Source of the DNA: CBDANW01 sp965197825 | Lineage (GTDB): Bacteria; Acidobacteriota; Vicinamibacteria; Marinacidobacterales; DATDRI01 | Length of the DNA stretch: 64,000 nt | Reading direction: 5' to 3' | Assembly (NCBI GenBank): GCA_965197825.1 | Contig: CBDANW010000003.1 | Location: 2,852,001-2,916,000 of the forward strand | Part shown: positions 17,995 to 27,703 of the stretch, one piece after another | Layout of the letters: each line of letters starts with the position of its first letter | Numbering within the stretch: the stretch's first letter is position 1 | The notes under the pieces: model-generated | The model's database searches: none | What the model was told of the DNA's origin: nothing | What the model saw: the letters and a program-made list of their open reading frames with translations, nothing else | Position numbers and translations under genes: made by a program

Positions 17995-20391
17995 ATGTCT
18001 TCGCAGCTCATGAGTACGCCCTGGAAACACTCCGCTCGAATCAACGGCCTGGAGAAGGGCGTCGTTCTGGTTAGTTTACTCACCATCCCCACGACTCTTT
18101 ACAGTCAAGATTCCCAGGCAAATACCAAAGTGGTGGTCGCCGCCTATACTGAATCCGTGATCACCATCGACGGCGGCCTGACGGAATCCGCCTGGGCAAC
18201 GGCCCAGCCCGCCACAGATTTTATTCAAAAAGACCCATCGGAAGGAGAACCCGCCACCGAATGGACCGAGGTCAGGGTTCTTTACGATGACAAGAACATC
18301 TATATCGGCGCCTACTGCCACGATGGAGAGCCGGAGGAAATCGTCGTCAACGATATCACCAGAGAATTTGAATGGTTGGAGGAGGATGAGTTCGGCTTCC
18401 ACGTGGTGAATAACTGGCTGGACCAGGATCTCTTCGGTTTCCACGTGGACACCTTCAACGATGACCGAAACGGCTTCCTGATGGCCAGCACTCCCAAGGG
18501 GGGACAACGGAACATTCAATTTTTTAACGAAGGCCGAGATGTGAACTTTGCCTGGGTGGGAGTCTGGTACGTCGAAGTCCGCATTCACGAGAATGGGTGG
18601 ACTGCAGAATTCGCTATTCCTTTCGAGACCTTGAGCTCCAGCAAAGAAAACTTCCAGGTCTGGGGAATCAACTTCTTTCGGCTGATCCGGCGCAGGAATG
18701 AGACCACCTGGTGGTCACCTGTTCCGCGGCGATACGGCTACTTCCAGATCTCCCGCGCCGGCGAATTGAGAACCCTTGAAAGCGTCGAAAAGGAAGTGAT
18801 GCGGCGCAGCAATGAATCCGCCGGGTGGTCAGCCCTTCCATGGCAATCCCGCTCTTTCCAGATCTCCCCCGTCAGCGAATTGAGCGTCCTGCAAGCGCAA
18901 GGACAAGGAGGAGGAGGGCAAGCAAGAGAAGAAGATCCAGCAGGAAAGCTGGGCGTCAAACTCTATGCCCTGGCAGGCATAGACCAGTTCCGCTCGCAAG
19001 GGCTGCAGTCGGAGGGGGTTTTCCAAGGGGGCGTGGATGCGAAATACAACGTGACCTCGGGCCTGACTCTGGACTTGACTCTCAACCCCGCTTTTGCCTT
19101 TGTCGAGGTAGACGTCAAAAAAAAAGCCGACCTGACTAAGTTCAAGGACACGTTCCCTGAATCACGCCCCTTTTTCCTTCAAAATACCGGGTATTTTAAA
19201 GTGGGGGAAACCTACCGGTTGGGGCCTCGCAGAAAGGCAGAAGCCGTCCTTTTCAAGAGCCGAAACATTGGGCTTTCAGACAAAGGAGCACCGGTTCCCA
19301 TCTGGGGCGGTGCGCGGCTGACAGGCCGGGCCGGGCCTTACTACCTGGGTTTCGTCACCGTTCAGACCAGATCTGAGGACGCTGTGCCAGCCAACAACTT
19401 CACCGTGGCACGGGTCAACCGGGATATCTTGGCCCACTCCGACCTGGGTGTGTTGTTCATCAACCGCCAGTCGGAGGAGCCCAACGACTCTAACCGGACT
19501 TTTGCGGCCGATGCCAATTTCAAGTTCTTCGACGACCTGAGGTTTAACGCCGTGCTGGCGAAAACCGTGACCCCGGATCGCCCCGGTGACGATGGGATGG
19601 CCACAGTGGAGATGACATGGCAGAGTAATCTCCTCCGTGTTCTTGGGTCATATTCGGATATTCAGGAAAATTTCAACCCCGAGCTGGGATCGGTCCGCAA
19701 GACAGGAAGGAGGATAATTCACGCCGAGATGGGCCTCAGCGCGCGTCTGCAGGAAGAGAGGAACTCGTTCATACGGGACATTTTTCCCCTGCTCATCTCC
19801 GATTACACGATCCTTCCCAACGGAGAGACCGAAGTCAAGTTGTTGCGTCCACGGATCGAGATCGAGTTTCAGGATGGAGGCGGCTTTGAAACCCAGTACA
19901 TTCAAAATTTCAAGCGGTCCGAAAAGAAACCCTGCTCCATTTCTCTTCCCGCCGGAGATTACAGGTTCAATGAATTCGAGGCCCGGTACTTCTCCGACAA
20001 GAGCAGAGTCTTTTCCGTCGACACCAAATACAAAAAGTGCGACGTCTCTATAGCTAACAAGAGCACGCTGACGGTGGCAGGAAGACTCCAACCCAGTACC
20101 CGGATTAACATCAGTGCGGACTACGCGAGAAACAATATCGAGTTACAGGACGGTTCCCTAGCGACCTATGAGGTGGGCTTACAGACGAAGTTCACCTTCA
20201 GTCCCAGGTTGTTTCTGAATGCTCTGATCCGCTACAACAGTGAAAAAGGCCAGTTCGACTCCCACATCCGATTGCGCCTGATCCATCGTACCTCAAGCGA
20301 TCTGTTCTTTGTCTACAACCAACAGCACGATATCCAGAAAGAGCAGACTGATCGAGTCCTCGCTCTCAAGTACACCTACCTGTTGCGTTAA
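17995..20391 (+). CDS. DUF5916 outer-membrane-type protein with CBM9-like N-terminal domain
   Basis: 798 residues. A signal segment (VLVSLLTIPTTLYS) is followed by a CBM9-like domain (residues 45-230: ITIDGGLTESAWATA, VRVLYDDKNIYIGAYCHD, GWTAEFAIPF). Next comes the conserved FFRLIRRRNETTWW, and a C-terminal half of alternating strands typical of the DUF5916 barrel, including FPESRPFFLQN. The function of this family is unknown; it is common in Acidobacteriota and Bacteroidota, often near other secreted proteins. Residues 232-264 are repeated imperfectly at 269-301, an insertion not expected in the family. The frame is intact. Confidence 0.85.
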   Translation: MSSQLMSTPWKHSARINGLEKGVVLVSLLTIPTTLYSQDSQANTKVVVAAYTESVITIDGGLTESAWATAQPATDFIQKDPSEGEPATEWTEVRVLYDDKNIYIGAYCHDGEPEEIVVNDITREFEWLEEDEFGFHVVNNWLDQDLFGFHVDTFNDDRNGFLMASTPKGGQRNIQFFNEGRDVNFAWVGVWYVEVRIHENGWTAEFAIPFETLSSSKENFQVWGINFFRLIRRRNETTWWSPVPRRYGYFQISRAGELRTLESVEKEVMRRSNESAGWSALPWQSRSFQISPVSELSVLQAQGQGGGGQAREEDPAGKLGVKLYALAGIDQFRSQGLQSEGVFQGGVDAKYNVTSGLTLDLTLNPAFAFVEVDVKKKADLTKFKDTFPESRPFFLQNTGYFKVGETYRLGPRRKAEAVLFKSRNIGLSDKGAPVPIWGGARLTGRAGPYYLGFVTVQTRSEDAVPANNFTVARVNRDILAHSDLGVLFINRQSEEPNDSNRTFAADANFKFFDDLRFNAVLAKTVTPDRPGDDGMATVEMTWQSNLLRVLGSYSDIQENFNPELGSVRKTGRRIIHAEMGLSARLQEERNSFIRDIFPLLISDYTILPNGETEVKLLRPRIEIEFQDGGGFETQYIQNFKRSEKKPCSISLPAGDYRFNEFEARYFSDKSRVFSVDTKYKKCDVSIANKSTLTVAGRLQPSTRINISADYARNNIELQDGSLATYEVGLQTKFTFSPRLFLNALIRYNSEKGQFDSHIRLRLIHRTSSDLFFVYNQQHDIQKEQTDRVLALKYTYLLR

Positions 20392-20396
20392 AAACT

Positions 20397-20440
20397 CCCA
20401 GGGAGAAACCTCGTCCGGACAAGATTTCGCGAACGAGCAA
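20397..20440. repeat. Dispersed palindromic repeat, copy 3 (reverse orientation)
   Basis: On the minus strand it reads GCGAAATCTTGTCCGGACGA then GGTTTCTCCCTGGGAGTTTTT, close to copy 5 at 62.2 kb. It directly follows the stop codon of the DUF5916 gene. Confidence 0.5.
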
Positions 20441-20454
20441 GACCTTTGCTTTTC

Positions 20455-20590
20455 ACGGATAGGAGCTTCTAAGCCTGGGCCCCCGGAAGCACGATACCAA
20501 AATCACGCCGAGGAGTCGGAACTTCCGCGGCTGAAGGGCCCGGTGAAGCTGAAATCGTGCGAACGCGGGCCGAGCGGAAGAGCAATCCGT
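20455..20590. repeat. Orphan copy of the 135-bp IS91-end repeat
   Basis: Matches 13435-13569 from ACGGATAGGAGC to GCAATCCGT with one extra base and one obvious substitution. No IS91 transposase is attached. It marks either a lost element or a one-ended event. Confidence 0.85.
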
Positions 20591-20631
20591 ATCGATATCG
20601 GCTCGTGGAGCCGAGCTGCCAGCGGTGGTCT

Positions 20632-21102
20632 CTACTCGGTTTTTTTTTGCTTGCGATGAGCTAACGCCCGTCGGATGCTCCGCGGATGAACGGTGATATC
20701 GAAGCGGTGTTGGATGCGCCTTGCCAGCTCGGAAGCTTGCAGTGACGAGTCCACCGTCAACTCCTCCATGACGAAGTCCATGACCTCCTCGGTAAGCTTG
20801 TGGGAGCGTCGAGGTCCCTTTTTTGCAGGAAGCAAACCAGGCAAGCCAGAGCGCTCGAAGGCTGCTTGTGCCTGGTAGAAGGTGGGCCGAGACAAACCAA
20901 AAGAGCGCGCGGCTTCGAGAACGGGCTGACCGTCGACACGGACACCACGCAACATCTCGTACTTGACCTGCACCAAGTCCGAGGGATCGAAGAACTCTTG
21001 GTGGACAAACGCCTCGTTGCTGACCGTTTCGGGATGAGGGTGCAGGCAGCCGTGCTTTTGTAGTATCTGGCGCTTGGCGTTGGTTCGTTTGGAGCGGCTC
21101 AT
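20632..21102 (-). CDS. Helix-turn-helix protein of the mobile-element type
   Basis: 156 basic residues. The central part (VKYEMLRGVRVDGQPVLEAA, FGLSRPTFYQAQAAFERSGL) is a helix-turn-helix of the kind seen at the N-terminus of IS630/IS481-like transposases, followed by KKGPRRSHKL and a second winged segment (SELARRIQHRFDITVHPRSIRRAL). No DDE domain follows. Small proteins like this are often found beside integrases and IS elements, so a role in controlling or accompanying a transposon is likely but unproven. It has an excellent sigma-70 type promoter upstream and lies next to the orphan IS91 end. Confidence 0.7.
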   Translation of the reverse strand: MSRSKRTNAKRQILQKHGCLHPHPETVSNEAFVHQEFFDPSDLVQVKYEMLRGVRVDGQPVLEAARSFGLSRPTFYQAQAAFERSGLPGLLPAKKGPRRSHKLTEEVMDFVMEELTVDSSLQASELARRIQHRFDITVHPRSIRRALAHRKQKKTE

Positions 21103-21133
21103 CTCGTATCCATCGTGGATTCTGTGTAAGCCA

Positions 21134-21162
21134 TATTATGTGAGTTTACAGATGAATGTCAA
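21134..21162 (-). promoter_or_regulatory. Consensus sigma-70 promoter of the HTH gene
   Basis: Reading on the minus strand: TTGACA (21162-21157), a 17-base spacer, then ATAATA (21139-21134). The predicted start of transcription is near 21127, giving a leader of about 25 bases before ATG 21102. It is the closest match to consensus noticed in the window and AT-rich against its surroundings. Confidence 0.7.
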
Positions 21163-21199
21163 GCTCTTTTAGACCTGCGGTCCCCAAATATACTCTTAT

Positions 21200-21616
21200 T
21201 ATGTTGTTGGAATACGGAATTATATCGCATCACTTCTCGGCATCTGTTATCGCCAAACAGGCAAGTACTCGGAGGCTGCGGAAGAGTTCGAAAAAGCCGT
21301 CGCGCTCTCAGGAGGGAATGCCGTCTCCGTTGCTTCGCTCGGGCACGCCTACGCCGTCGCGGGCCAGCGATCGGAAGCTCTCCGGATTCTGGACGAACTG
21401 AATGCCCGGCGGAAGGAGATGTACGTCTCGCCCGCCTTCTTGGCTTATATCCACGCGGCACTCGGCGAGACAGATAACGCATTTCGGTTGCTGGAACAAG
21501 CTTACGAGCAGCGCTCTCGCTACCTTGTTTGGCTGAAAGTCGCGCCTGAATATGAGCCGTTACGCTCCGATTCACGATACCAAGAGTTGATCAACCGCAT
21601 GGGCTTGCCCATGTAA
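21200..21616 (+). pseudogene. TPR-domain C-terminal fragment
   Basis: The frame without a start reads LLGICYRQTGKYSEAAEEFEKAV, LGHAYAVAGQRSEALRILDEL, LAYIHAALGETDNAFRLLEQAY and ends RYLVWLKVAPEYEPLRSD. These are three tetratricopeptide repeats and the terminal cap common in Acidobacteriota Ser/Thr kinases and transcriptional regulators with TPR tails. Everything upstream is missing at about 21200, next to the HTH gene. A short product could start at ATG 21419, but no ribosome-binding site supports it. Confidence 0.7.
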
Positions 21617-21714
21617 GTGCCACGCGCGTCGCGTGGACCATGCAGCAGCCTCGCCCCAACAAGAGGGGCCCTGGAGCTGCTCTGTTGGCAGCTCCTCGGG
21701 CCCCGGCAAGCAAA

Positions 21715-22251
21715 CTAGTTCTCTTCGACGATATCCGGCTTCAGGGAGCCAATGATCTCGAGAAGCTCTGATTTCTCGGCTGCGGGAACTTAGAACTTGT
21801 CCAATGTGTCAACCAGATGTTGCACCACAATGTTGAATTCCGTCTCCGTGATACCGAGTCCAGCATGGATGGTCTTGGCTGGCCGGCTGATGATCTTACA
21901 GGGGCCTCCGGTGACGTTGCAGACCAGATTCTTGTTCTTCTGTCTGAACTGTTGTCTTGTATCATCGCCCATGTCCCTGAAAAATTGGGCAATGCGAGGA
22001 TCTTCGAACAACTTCGCCGCGAAATCATCGACCACGGCAGAGATCGCATCGTACCCGCCGAGCCGCTCGTATAACGATTTCCCCGCGTCTGATTGATTTG
22101 GAGCCGACGAGCTCTCGACTGCAGACTCCAACTGCTGGACGCCGCCTTCGACAGTCTGCAACGGCAGAATCACAAGCAATGCGGCTGCTAGCAAGAGCCC
22201 CCCACCCAGAAGCGAACTCCTCGTTTTTCTCCAATCTCTAATTGAAAACAT
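21715..22251 (-). pseudogene. Group 1 truncated haemoglobin with signal/anchor segment and premature TAA
   Basis: Start at ATG 22251 is supported by AGGAGG seven bases upstream. Residues 11-33 form a hydrophobic export or anchor segment, then a linker and a trHbN globin: YERLGGYDAI, VCNVTGGPCKI and the proximal-His motif KTIHAGLGITETEF (His129). The frame stops at TAA 21790-21792 after LVDTLDKF, but the same frame continues with VPAAEKSELLEIIGSLKPDI to TAG at 21715, exactly the expected helix H ending. The expected product is 178 residues; the present one is 153. The haem pocket is intact, so the shortened protein might still fold. Periplasmic location is inferred. Confidence 0.85.
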
Positions 22252-22401
22252 CGCAATCCTCCTGTTTCGGTTCGTGCCCTTGGGCGATCGTTCACCCGGG
22301 ACGATCGACATTCATACGCCTAGTCCATTTACGAAGCGTTTCGTTACAAGCTGAAACCCGGGTTGTAACGTTTCAACTTCTGGGAGGACTATTTCTATGC
22401 C

Positions 22402-24226
22402 ATGCTGGGAATGGAAGAAAAAGAGCTTCGGCTGCTTGGCGCGAGCTGCCGTACGGCGCCGGTCGAGGTTAGGGAGTCTCTCAGCAACCTCGTCGCCGAG
22501 ACCGAAGCGCGCTTCTTGCCGGACGAACCAGAGGAGTTGGAACTCGTCGTCCTTTCTACCTGCAATCGCACCGAGATTTACACTTCGGCCCCGATACAGA
22601 CTGACTACCTGGATCGATGGTTTCGACAGATTGCCGATAGCCTCCGGCCCGGCAGTGCCTCCTCGAACGAAACCCTATATCACCTTCGAGGTGAGTCTGC
22701 GGCGCGGCATCTCTTCCGAGTCGCTTGCGGGCTGGACTCGGCAGTCCTGGGTGATGTGCAGATACTGTCGCAGATCAAGCAGGCCCGGACGGCCGCGAAG
22801 GAGGCGCGAAGGCTTGGCATCTTCCTGGAACGACTCTTTCAGGTGGCCATCCAAGCGGGAAAGCGGGCAAGACACGAAAGCGAGATCGGGTATGGTGCGG
22901 CCAGCGTGGGCTCCGCCCTCGCCAGCATGCTCCGCCTGGCGAAGGTTTCCGTCGTCTCGAGCGCCTTGCTGGGCACGATTAATGGGAGCGCCATCGCGAA
23001 TGTAGTGACAGTGGGGAGCTTCACCATCCCGTTGATGAAACGAAGCGGGTTCTCTCCCGCCTACGCCGCGGCGGTGGAAGCCACGGCTTCGATGGGAGGC
23101 CAGCTCATGCCGCCCATCATGGGCGTGGCCGCCTTCCTGATGGCCGACATGCTGGCGATTCCTTACGCGCGGATCGCCGCCGCGGCGATCATTCCGGCGT
23201 TCCTCTACTTCTTTGCGGCGGGCGCGATGATCCATTTCCGAGCGTCCCGTGAAGGCCACCGCGGGCTAACGCGAGAGGAGCTGCCTCGTCTCGGACCTCT
23301 TCTCTTTCGTCGCGGTTATCTCTCGTTGCCGGTGGCCGCTCTTCTCTATCTGTTGTTCTCCGGCTACACGCCGACCTACGCTGCCGTGTACGCTATTCTG
23401 TTTACCGTCTTGGTAGCGCCACGGGGGCGCTGGTGGATCTTAGAAAATCGGAGGGGCTCTCCACATCGGAGGCTTTCAGGCGCCGGGGAGTCGGGGTCGC
23501 AGAGATTGCGGGCGCCCTCGAGCGAGGCGCGCAAAACACGGTGCCGGTGGCCATCGCTTGTGCGGTGGTGGGCATTATCGTTGGTGCCGTCACGCAGACC
23601 GGACTAGGGCTCAAGTTGTCGGGAGCCATCCTGGCGCTTTCCGGTGGCTCCGTCCTGGCCGCGGCGGTGCTGACGATGCTCGCCTGCATCGTTCTCGGCT
23701 TCGGACTTCCCACCATTCCGACTTACATCATTTGTGTCACGATGGCGGCCCCGGTCCTTCTGGAGTTAGGGGTCCTGCCCTTGGCGGCCCATCTTTTCGT
23801 CATGTACTTCGGAACGCTCGCCGATCTCACCCCACCGGTGATGCTCGCGGTCTATGCCGCGCGGGGATTGCGGGAGCGAAACCCTGGGCGGCCGGGCTCC
23901 AATCCGTGAAGCTCGCGACGGCGGGCTTCGTGGTGCCTTACATCTTTATATTCTCTCCGGTGTTGCTCCTGCATGAGTTCACCGTTCCCGGACTCGTGAT
24001 GGCCCTTTCGACCGCGGTGGTGGGCGTCATCGCTCTTGCTGCGGGTATGGAGGGATATTTGTTTCGCCGCGCGGGCCCGTTCGTTCGCGCCGGGCTCCTA
24101 GCGGGAGCCCTTTTTCTCATGCTGCCTGGCGGGCAATCGGATCTGGCGGGTCTGGTGGTGGCGTCGGCCGTGGTGGCCCGACAAGCATGGGCTAGGTTTA
24201 TTGTTTCGGCAGCCGATCGAGATTAG
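22402..24226 (+). pseudogene. Chimera: glutamyl-tRNA reductase N-terminus joined to TRAP transporter fused permease
   Basis: Residues 1-172 are HemA: LLGASCRTAPVEVRE, the catalytic-Cys motif STCNRTEIY (Cys54), GLDSAVLGDVQILSQIK, KRARHESEIGYGAASVGSA. Without a stop, the frame passes near 22920 into the second half of a TRAP permease: VSSALLGTINGSAIANVV, SFTIPLMKRSGFSPAYAAA, VEATASMGGQLMPPIMG. The HemA NADPH and dimerisation domains and the first part of the permease are gone. Frameshifts near 23430 and 23880 then split the permease tail, which ends at 24226. Neither activity can be complete. A GGGAGG site lies about 15 bases before the start. Confidence 0.85.
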
Positions 24227-24299
24227 ACTCGCGTCCTTGCATTCTCTCGCCAGGCAGGCCTTGCAGACAGCCTAGGCGCTCACTTCAGGCAGAAAAACC

Positions 24300-25306
24300 T
24301 TTCCGATTGTCCTCGGGGGATCGACAGAGACTCCCAGTACCTGGACCATATGCCTCTTGAGCGCCAGGTTCGGATGATGCGCCGCGAAGGGCCAGATATC
24401 GACAGCCAGACGCTGTGGGACCAGCTGAACGTACTGGCACGTCATCTGAATCCGGTGTACGACGCTCTGGGAGAGAAGGTTTTGGAGTCACCCGTCATCC
24501 ACGCCGACGAAACGCGGTGGCCTCTGATGGGCTCGATGAAGAAGTCGGCGGGCACGGTGTGGGGCGTTTCGAGTCCGGACATCGCGTACTACCGAATGCT
24601 GCCGACGAAATCGACGGAAGATGGCCAAAAGGTGCTGGGGACCTACTCCGGCATCGCGGTTGTGGACGGCTACGCGGTGTACGAGGTGCTAGCTCGAGCC
24701 GGTCCAGACGGCTACGCGGCTCGTGCCGGTCCACAGTTTCGTCTCGCCCACTGCTGGGCGCACGTGAAAAGAAAGTTCGACGAAGCCAGCGAGCACTACC
24801 CGCAAGCTTGCTCCGAAGTGCTTCGTTTGATCGGAGAGCTGTACGAAGTCGAACGCGAGGTCCCGGGTCCGTTTCCCGGCGATGAAAAAGCTCAGAAACT
24901 GAGACTTCGTTTACGCAAGCAACGTTCGCAGCGGATCTTGAAAGCGATTCGGCAATGGGGCGAGAGCCAAAGAGGATTGCCGCGAAGCGACTTCGGCAAG
25001 GCGGTCCGCTACATGCTGGAGAGATGGGAGACACTCACGCTGTTCGCCGAAAACCCTCTCGTCTGGCTTGACAACAATCACGCCGAGCGCGCCCTGAGGG
25101 AACCTGTCGTCGGTCGCAAAAATCACTACGGCAGTCGAACGAAACGCGGAACCGACGTCGCAGCGCTGTTCTACACCCTGTGCGAGACCGCGAAGCTTCA
25201 GAACGTCGACCCCAGGGCCTACATGCTCGAAGCGGCCTACGCCGCCATCAACCAGCCAGGAACCGTGTTACTCCCCGACGCCCTACGCGACAACTCCGCT
25301 GCGTAG
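24300..25306 (+). mobile_element. IS66-family transposase (TnpC), N-terminally truncated
   Basis: The open frame from 24350 encodes 318 residues of an enzyme normally around 500; coding similarity starts slightly upstream (DSQYLDHMPLERQ). Catalytic regions are visible: VIHADETRW, GIAVVDGYAVYE and NNHAERALR, then the C-terminal GRKNHYGSRTKRGTD and a final IS66_C region. The N-terminal leucine zipper and zinc finger and the partner genes tnpA/tnpB are missing. A small local duplication (ARAGPDGYAARAGP) interrupts the segment between the second Asp and CWAHVKRKF. It cannot transpose alone. Confidence 0.88.
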
Positions 25307-25365
25307 CTTCTCCTCCGAATCGCGACGTTCCAACCCGCTCCAGTGGGGCACGGCGAGGAGTTACA

Positions 25366-25861
25366 ATTCAACACTCGCTCTGGAAGCGGGTCTTCTTCGC
25401 GGAAGGCTTCGAAGTGTGGAAGCGACGCCTCCTCGCCCGACTTCGAGCGAACTCGAGGTCGCGACACTTGGATGCGACGACCACCGAAGCTCAGCTCTCC
25501 GTTCGTGCTCCCACAGTGGTTATGAGTTCGCTCCTTCTCGTGCTTGCCCTTGAGCCCCGCGATCTCCTCGGCGTCCTCTCTGAGCAGTAGGTGCAGAGCT
25601 GTCAGTCCTTGCTCGTACACCCATTCCGTCAGATCCGCCTTCGTGGCCGCGATCCCAGCTATCATCGGTAGCAGTATCTGACCGACTTGGCCAACTACCT
25701 TGCCCGTAGGCGAGTGCGTTTGCTTTCTTACTGGCTTCTTCGATTTCCTAGGCATTGGTGGCTCCTTGTCCCCCTCTGGAGACGGTTTATTGGCAGACCT
25801 ATTCTTAGGCCGGCCAAGGAGCCGCCGCTACCCCAAATTCAACATCCGGCGGGACATCCCC
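25366..25861 (-). mobile_element. IS256-I copy, 5' part only
   Basis: The left end GGGGATGTCCCGCCGG (at 25861, reading leftward), the leader and transposase codons 1-129 (25755 down to about 25369), near-identical by eye to the complete copy at 42.1 kb. It stops abruptly after LPERVLN and is joined to the downstream flank of the IS66 fragment. The catalytic core is missing. No target duplication can be judged. Confidence 0.93.
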
Positions 25862-25880
25862 CTATTGACGCCGGACCGAG

Positions 25881-27650
25881 CTAGCGGCCCGCAGCGCACA
25901 ACTCCAGATTACGAACTTCGATTCTCCCGGAGACGCCCGGCCGCGTGTTCCCCGCATCCAAGACGAAGAACATCCCGCGAGTCTGGTCGACATCGAGGCG
26001 CCCGTCCGAGCTTTCACTGATGCTGCGGAGACGGTCGAAAGGGATGACCACCTCTTGCCACTCCGGTGCCGTCTTGAAGGATGCCGCCCACCATTCGGTT
26101 TGCTCTTCCGAGGCCTCGGGGTGCGCGTCCCGAATCTGGAAATCGATCCGATAGACCTCGTCGCCTCGTGCCTGGAATCGGACGGCCTCGAAACCGGTGA
26201 GGTCGCGTGAGGTGCGATCCGCCACGGCACACCAGACATAGGGACGATCTACGGAGGGTTCTGAAAGCTGGAAGTCGATGCGGAAGGAGCCCTGAGAGGA
26301 TTCCGCCGCGGCTTCGTCCATGCGAGAAGCGGGATCATGCTCGGCATGAAAAGCCACCGCCCAGGGTTCCCCCCCCATAGGGCGGCATGTCATCCCGTCT
26401 GCAGAAGCAGCCTGCGGAAAGCTCTTTCTCAACGCCGAGCGTCGATCGATCTCCTCTCGCGCCAGAATGAAAATGGGATTGGAGACGATCCACGGTTGAT
26501 CGCGCCCGCCGGGGACGAAACCGGGGTCGAGACGCACCTCGGCGCGGTAGACGCCTGCTTCGTCAACGACGAGCGAAAGCGTGTCCTCGGTGGTCTCGGT
26601 CGCCAGGATTCCGTTTCGCAGAATTCTGAGCCGCGATCCATGGAGAGCCTGGATCGAAGCGACCAACCGAATCTCCTCGGTCTCGACGAGGCTTGCGGGA
26701 ACATGACTCCCCATGGGCCACGCTCTAGAAACTCCCTGGGCGAAGAAACTGAAACCTGTCCCGTCGGCGATCCCATCGAAGCTCACGTAACCCTGGCCTC
26801 GTTCGAGGGCTCGGTAGATCGCTTCGCGATCCGCTTCGGCGTCACCGAGCAGGGGCTCGTCCAGCACCAAATGGTTGCGAGCCATCAGGAAGACCTCACG
26901 GTAGCCGGGCCATGGAATTCGCACTCGCTCGGAAAGCGACAGCCGACCGTGTGCGTCGAGACCTACCCACGCTGTCAGATCCCGATCGGACAGCATGGCG
27001 TCCCATTTCTCGACGAGACGGGGATCCCATTCCAGCGCGACCGCCAAGCCCCGCCGCGCGGAGAAGGGATAGGCAAGAAGCGCTCCCCCAATGCTCCCTG
27101 CGTCCTGGCGTCTCCAGCCGGTAAAGAAATTGAAGAGCTCGATGCCGGTGAGCCCGGGGAGCTCCCATCCGTCCCACGCGAAGTTCGGGCGGCGCGCACT
27201 TGGATGAGCCGCGATGGAGAACCCGCCCATCTCATCCACGTCACGCAGCACCCCTGCGGTTTCGGTTCCGAAACGGAAGACCGGATCCGGGATGTCGAGC
27301 GCGAGAAGATGGCCTCCCTCGGTTGCGATCTCGCTCCCCACCAAGAGCAGGACTCCTTCCGAGTACCCCTCCCCTTCCTCACTCAGCGCGTCGGGGTCGC
27401 CGTGGTCGGTCAGCACGACGAAGTCGAGGCCTGCCTCGGCGGCGGCGCACAGGATCTCCGACACCGCACCGGCACCATCCGAATAGCTGGAATGAACGTG
27501 GAGGACACCCACGGCGCGGCGAGCCGCGTCCGGTAAAGGCTCGGCCGGGGCGAGCTCTGGAACGCTCGACGGGAGGCTGAGGAAGACGGCCAGGGAGAGG
27601 ATCGCCAGGAGAACGAGCGACGCAAGAGCCAGAGAGCGAACGAGTCTCAT
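25881..27650 (-). CDS. Secreted PHP-domain metal-dependent hydrolase-like protein with CIA30/CBM-like tail
   Basis: 589 residues starting with a signal/anchor helix (residues 5-27). The PHP domain follows: HVHSSYSDGAG, LTDHGD, GSEIATEGGHLLAL, AAHPSAR and LDAHG supply the usual His/Asp metal ligands. The middle region resembles the beta-sandwich that follows PHP domains in secreted CehA/McbA-type proteins. The last 150 residues (FRIDFQLSEP to RIEVRNLEL) resemble a carbohydrate-binding/CIA30 jelly roll. A phosphoesterase or other hydrolase acting outside the cytoplasm is inferred; the substrate is unknown. Convergent with nothing; metK lies 53 bases upstream in the same direction. Confidence 0.85.
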   Translation of the reverse strand: MRLVRSLALASLVLLAILSLAVFLSLPSSVPELAPAEPLPDAARRAVGVLHVHSSYSDGAGAVSEILCAAAEAGLDFVVLTDHGDPDALSEEGEGYSEGVLLLVGSEIATEGGHLLALDIPDPVFRFGTETAGVLRDVDEMGGFSIAAHPSARRPNFAWDGWELPGLTGIELFNFFTGWRRQDAGSIGGALLAYPFSARRGLAVALEWDPRLVEKWDAMLSDRDLTAWVGLDAHGRLSLSERVRIPWPGYREVFLMARNHLVLDEPLLGDAEADREAIYRALERGQGYVSFDGIADGTGFSFFAQGVSRAWPMGSHVPASLVETEEIRLVASIQALHGSRLRILRNGILATETTEDTLSLVVDEAGVYRAEVRLDPGFVPGGRDQPWIVSNPIFILAREEIDRRSALRKSFPQAASADGMTCRPMGGEPWAVAFHAEHDPASRMDEAAAESSQGSFRIDFQLSEPSVDRPYVWCAVADRTSRDLTGFEAVRFQARGDEVYRIDFQIRDAHPEASEEQTEWWAASFKTAPEWQEVVIPFDRLRSISESSDGRLDVDQTRGMFFVLDAGNTRPGVSGRIEVRNLELCAAGR

Positions 27651-27703
27651 GGATAGACCACGCCTGGGAGGCGCGCCCTTCCTACTGCGGTCTAGACTCC
27701 GGT

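Noticed and set aside
24226..24300. A possible operon of TRAP substrate-binding protein or small permease with the chimera
   Set aside because: The sequence between the permease tail and the IS66 fragment is short and shows no TRAP partner gene.
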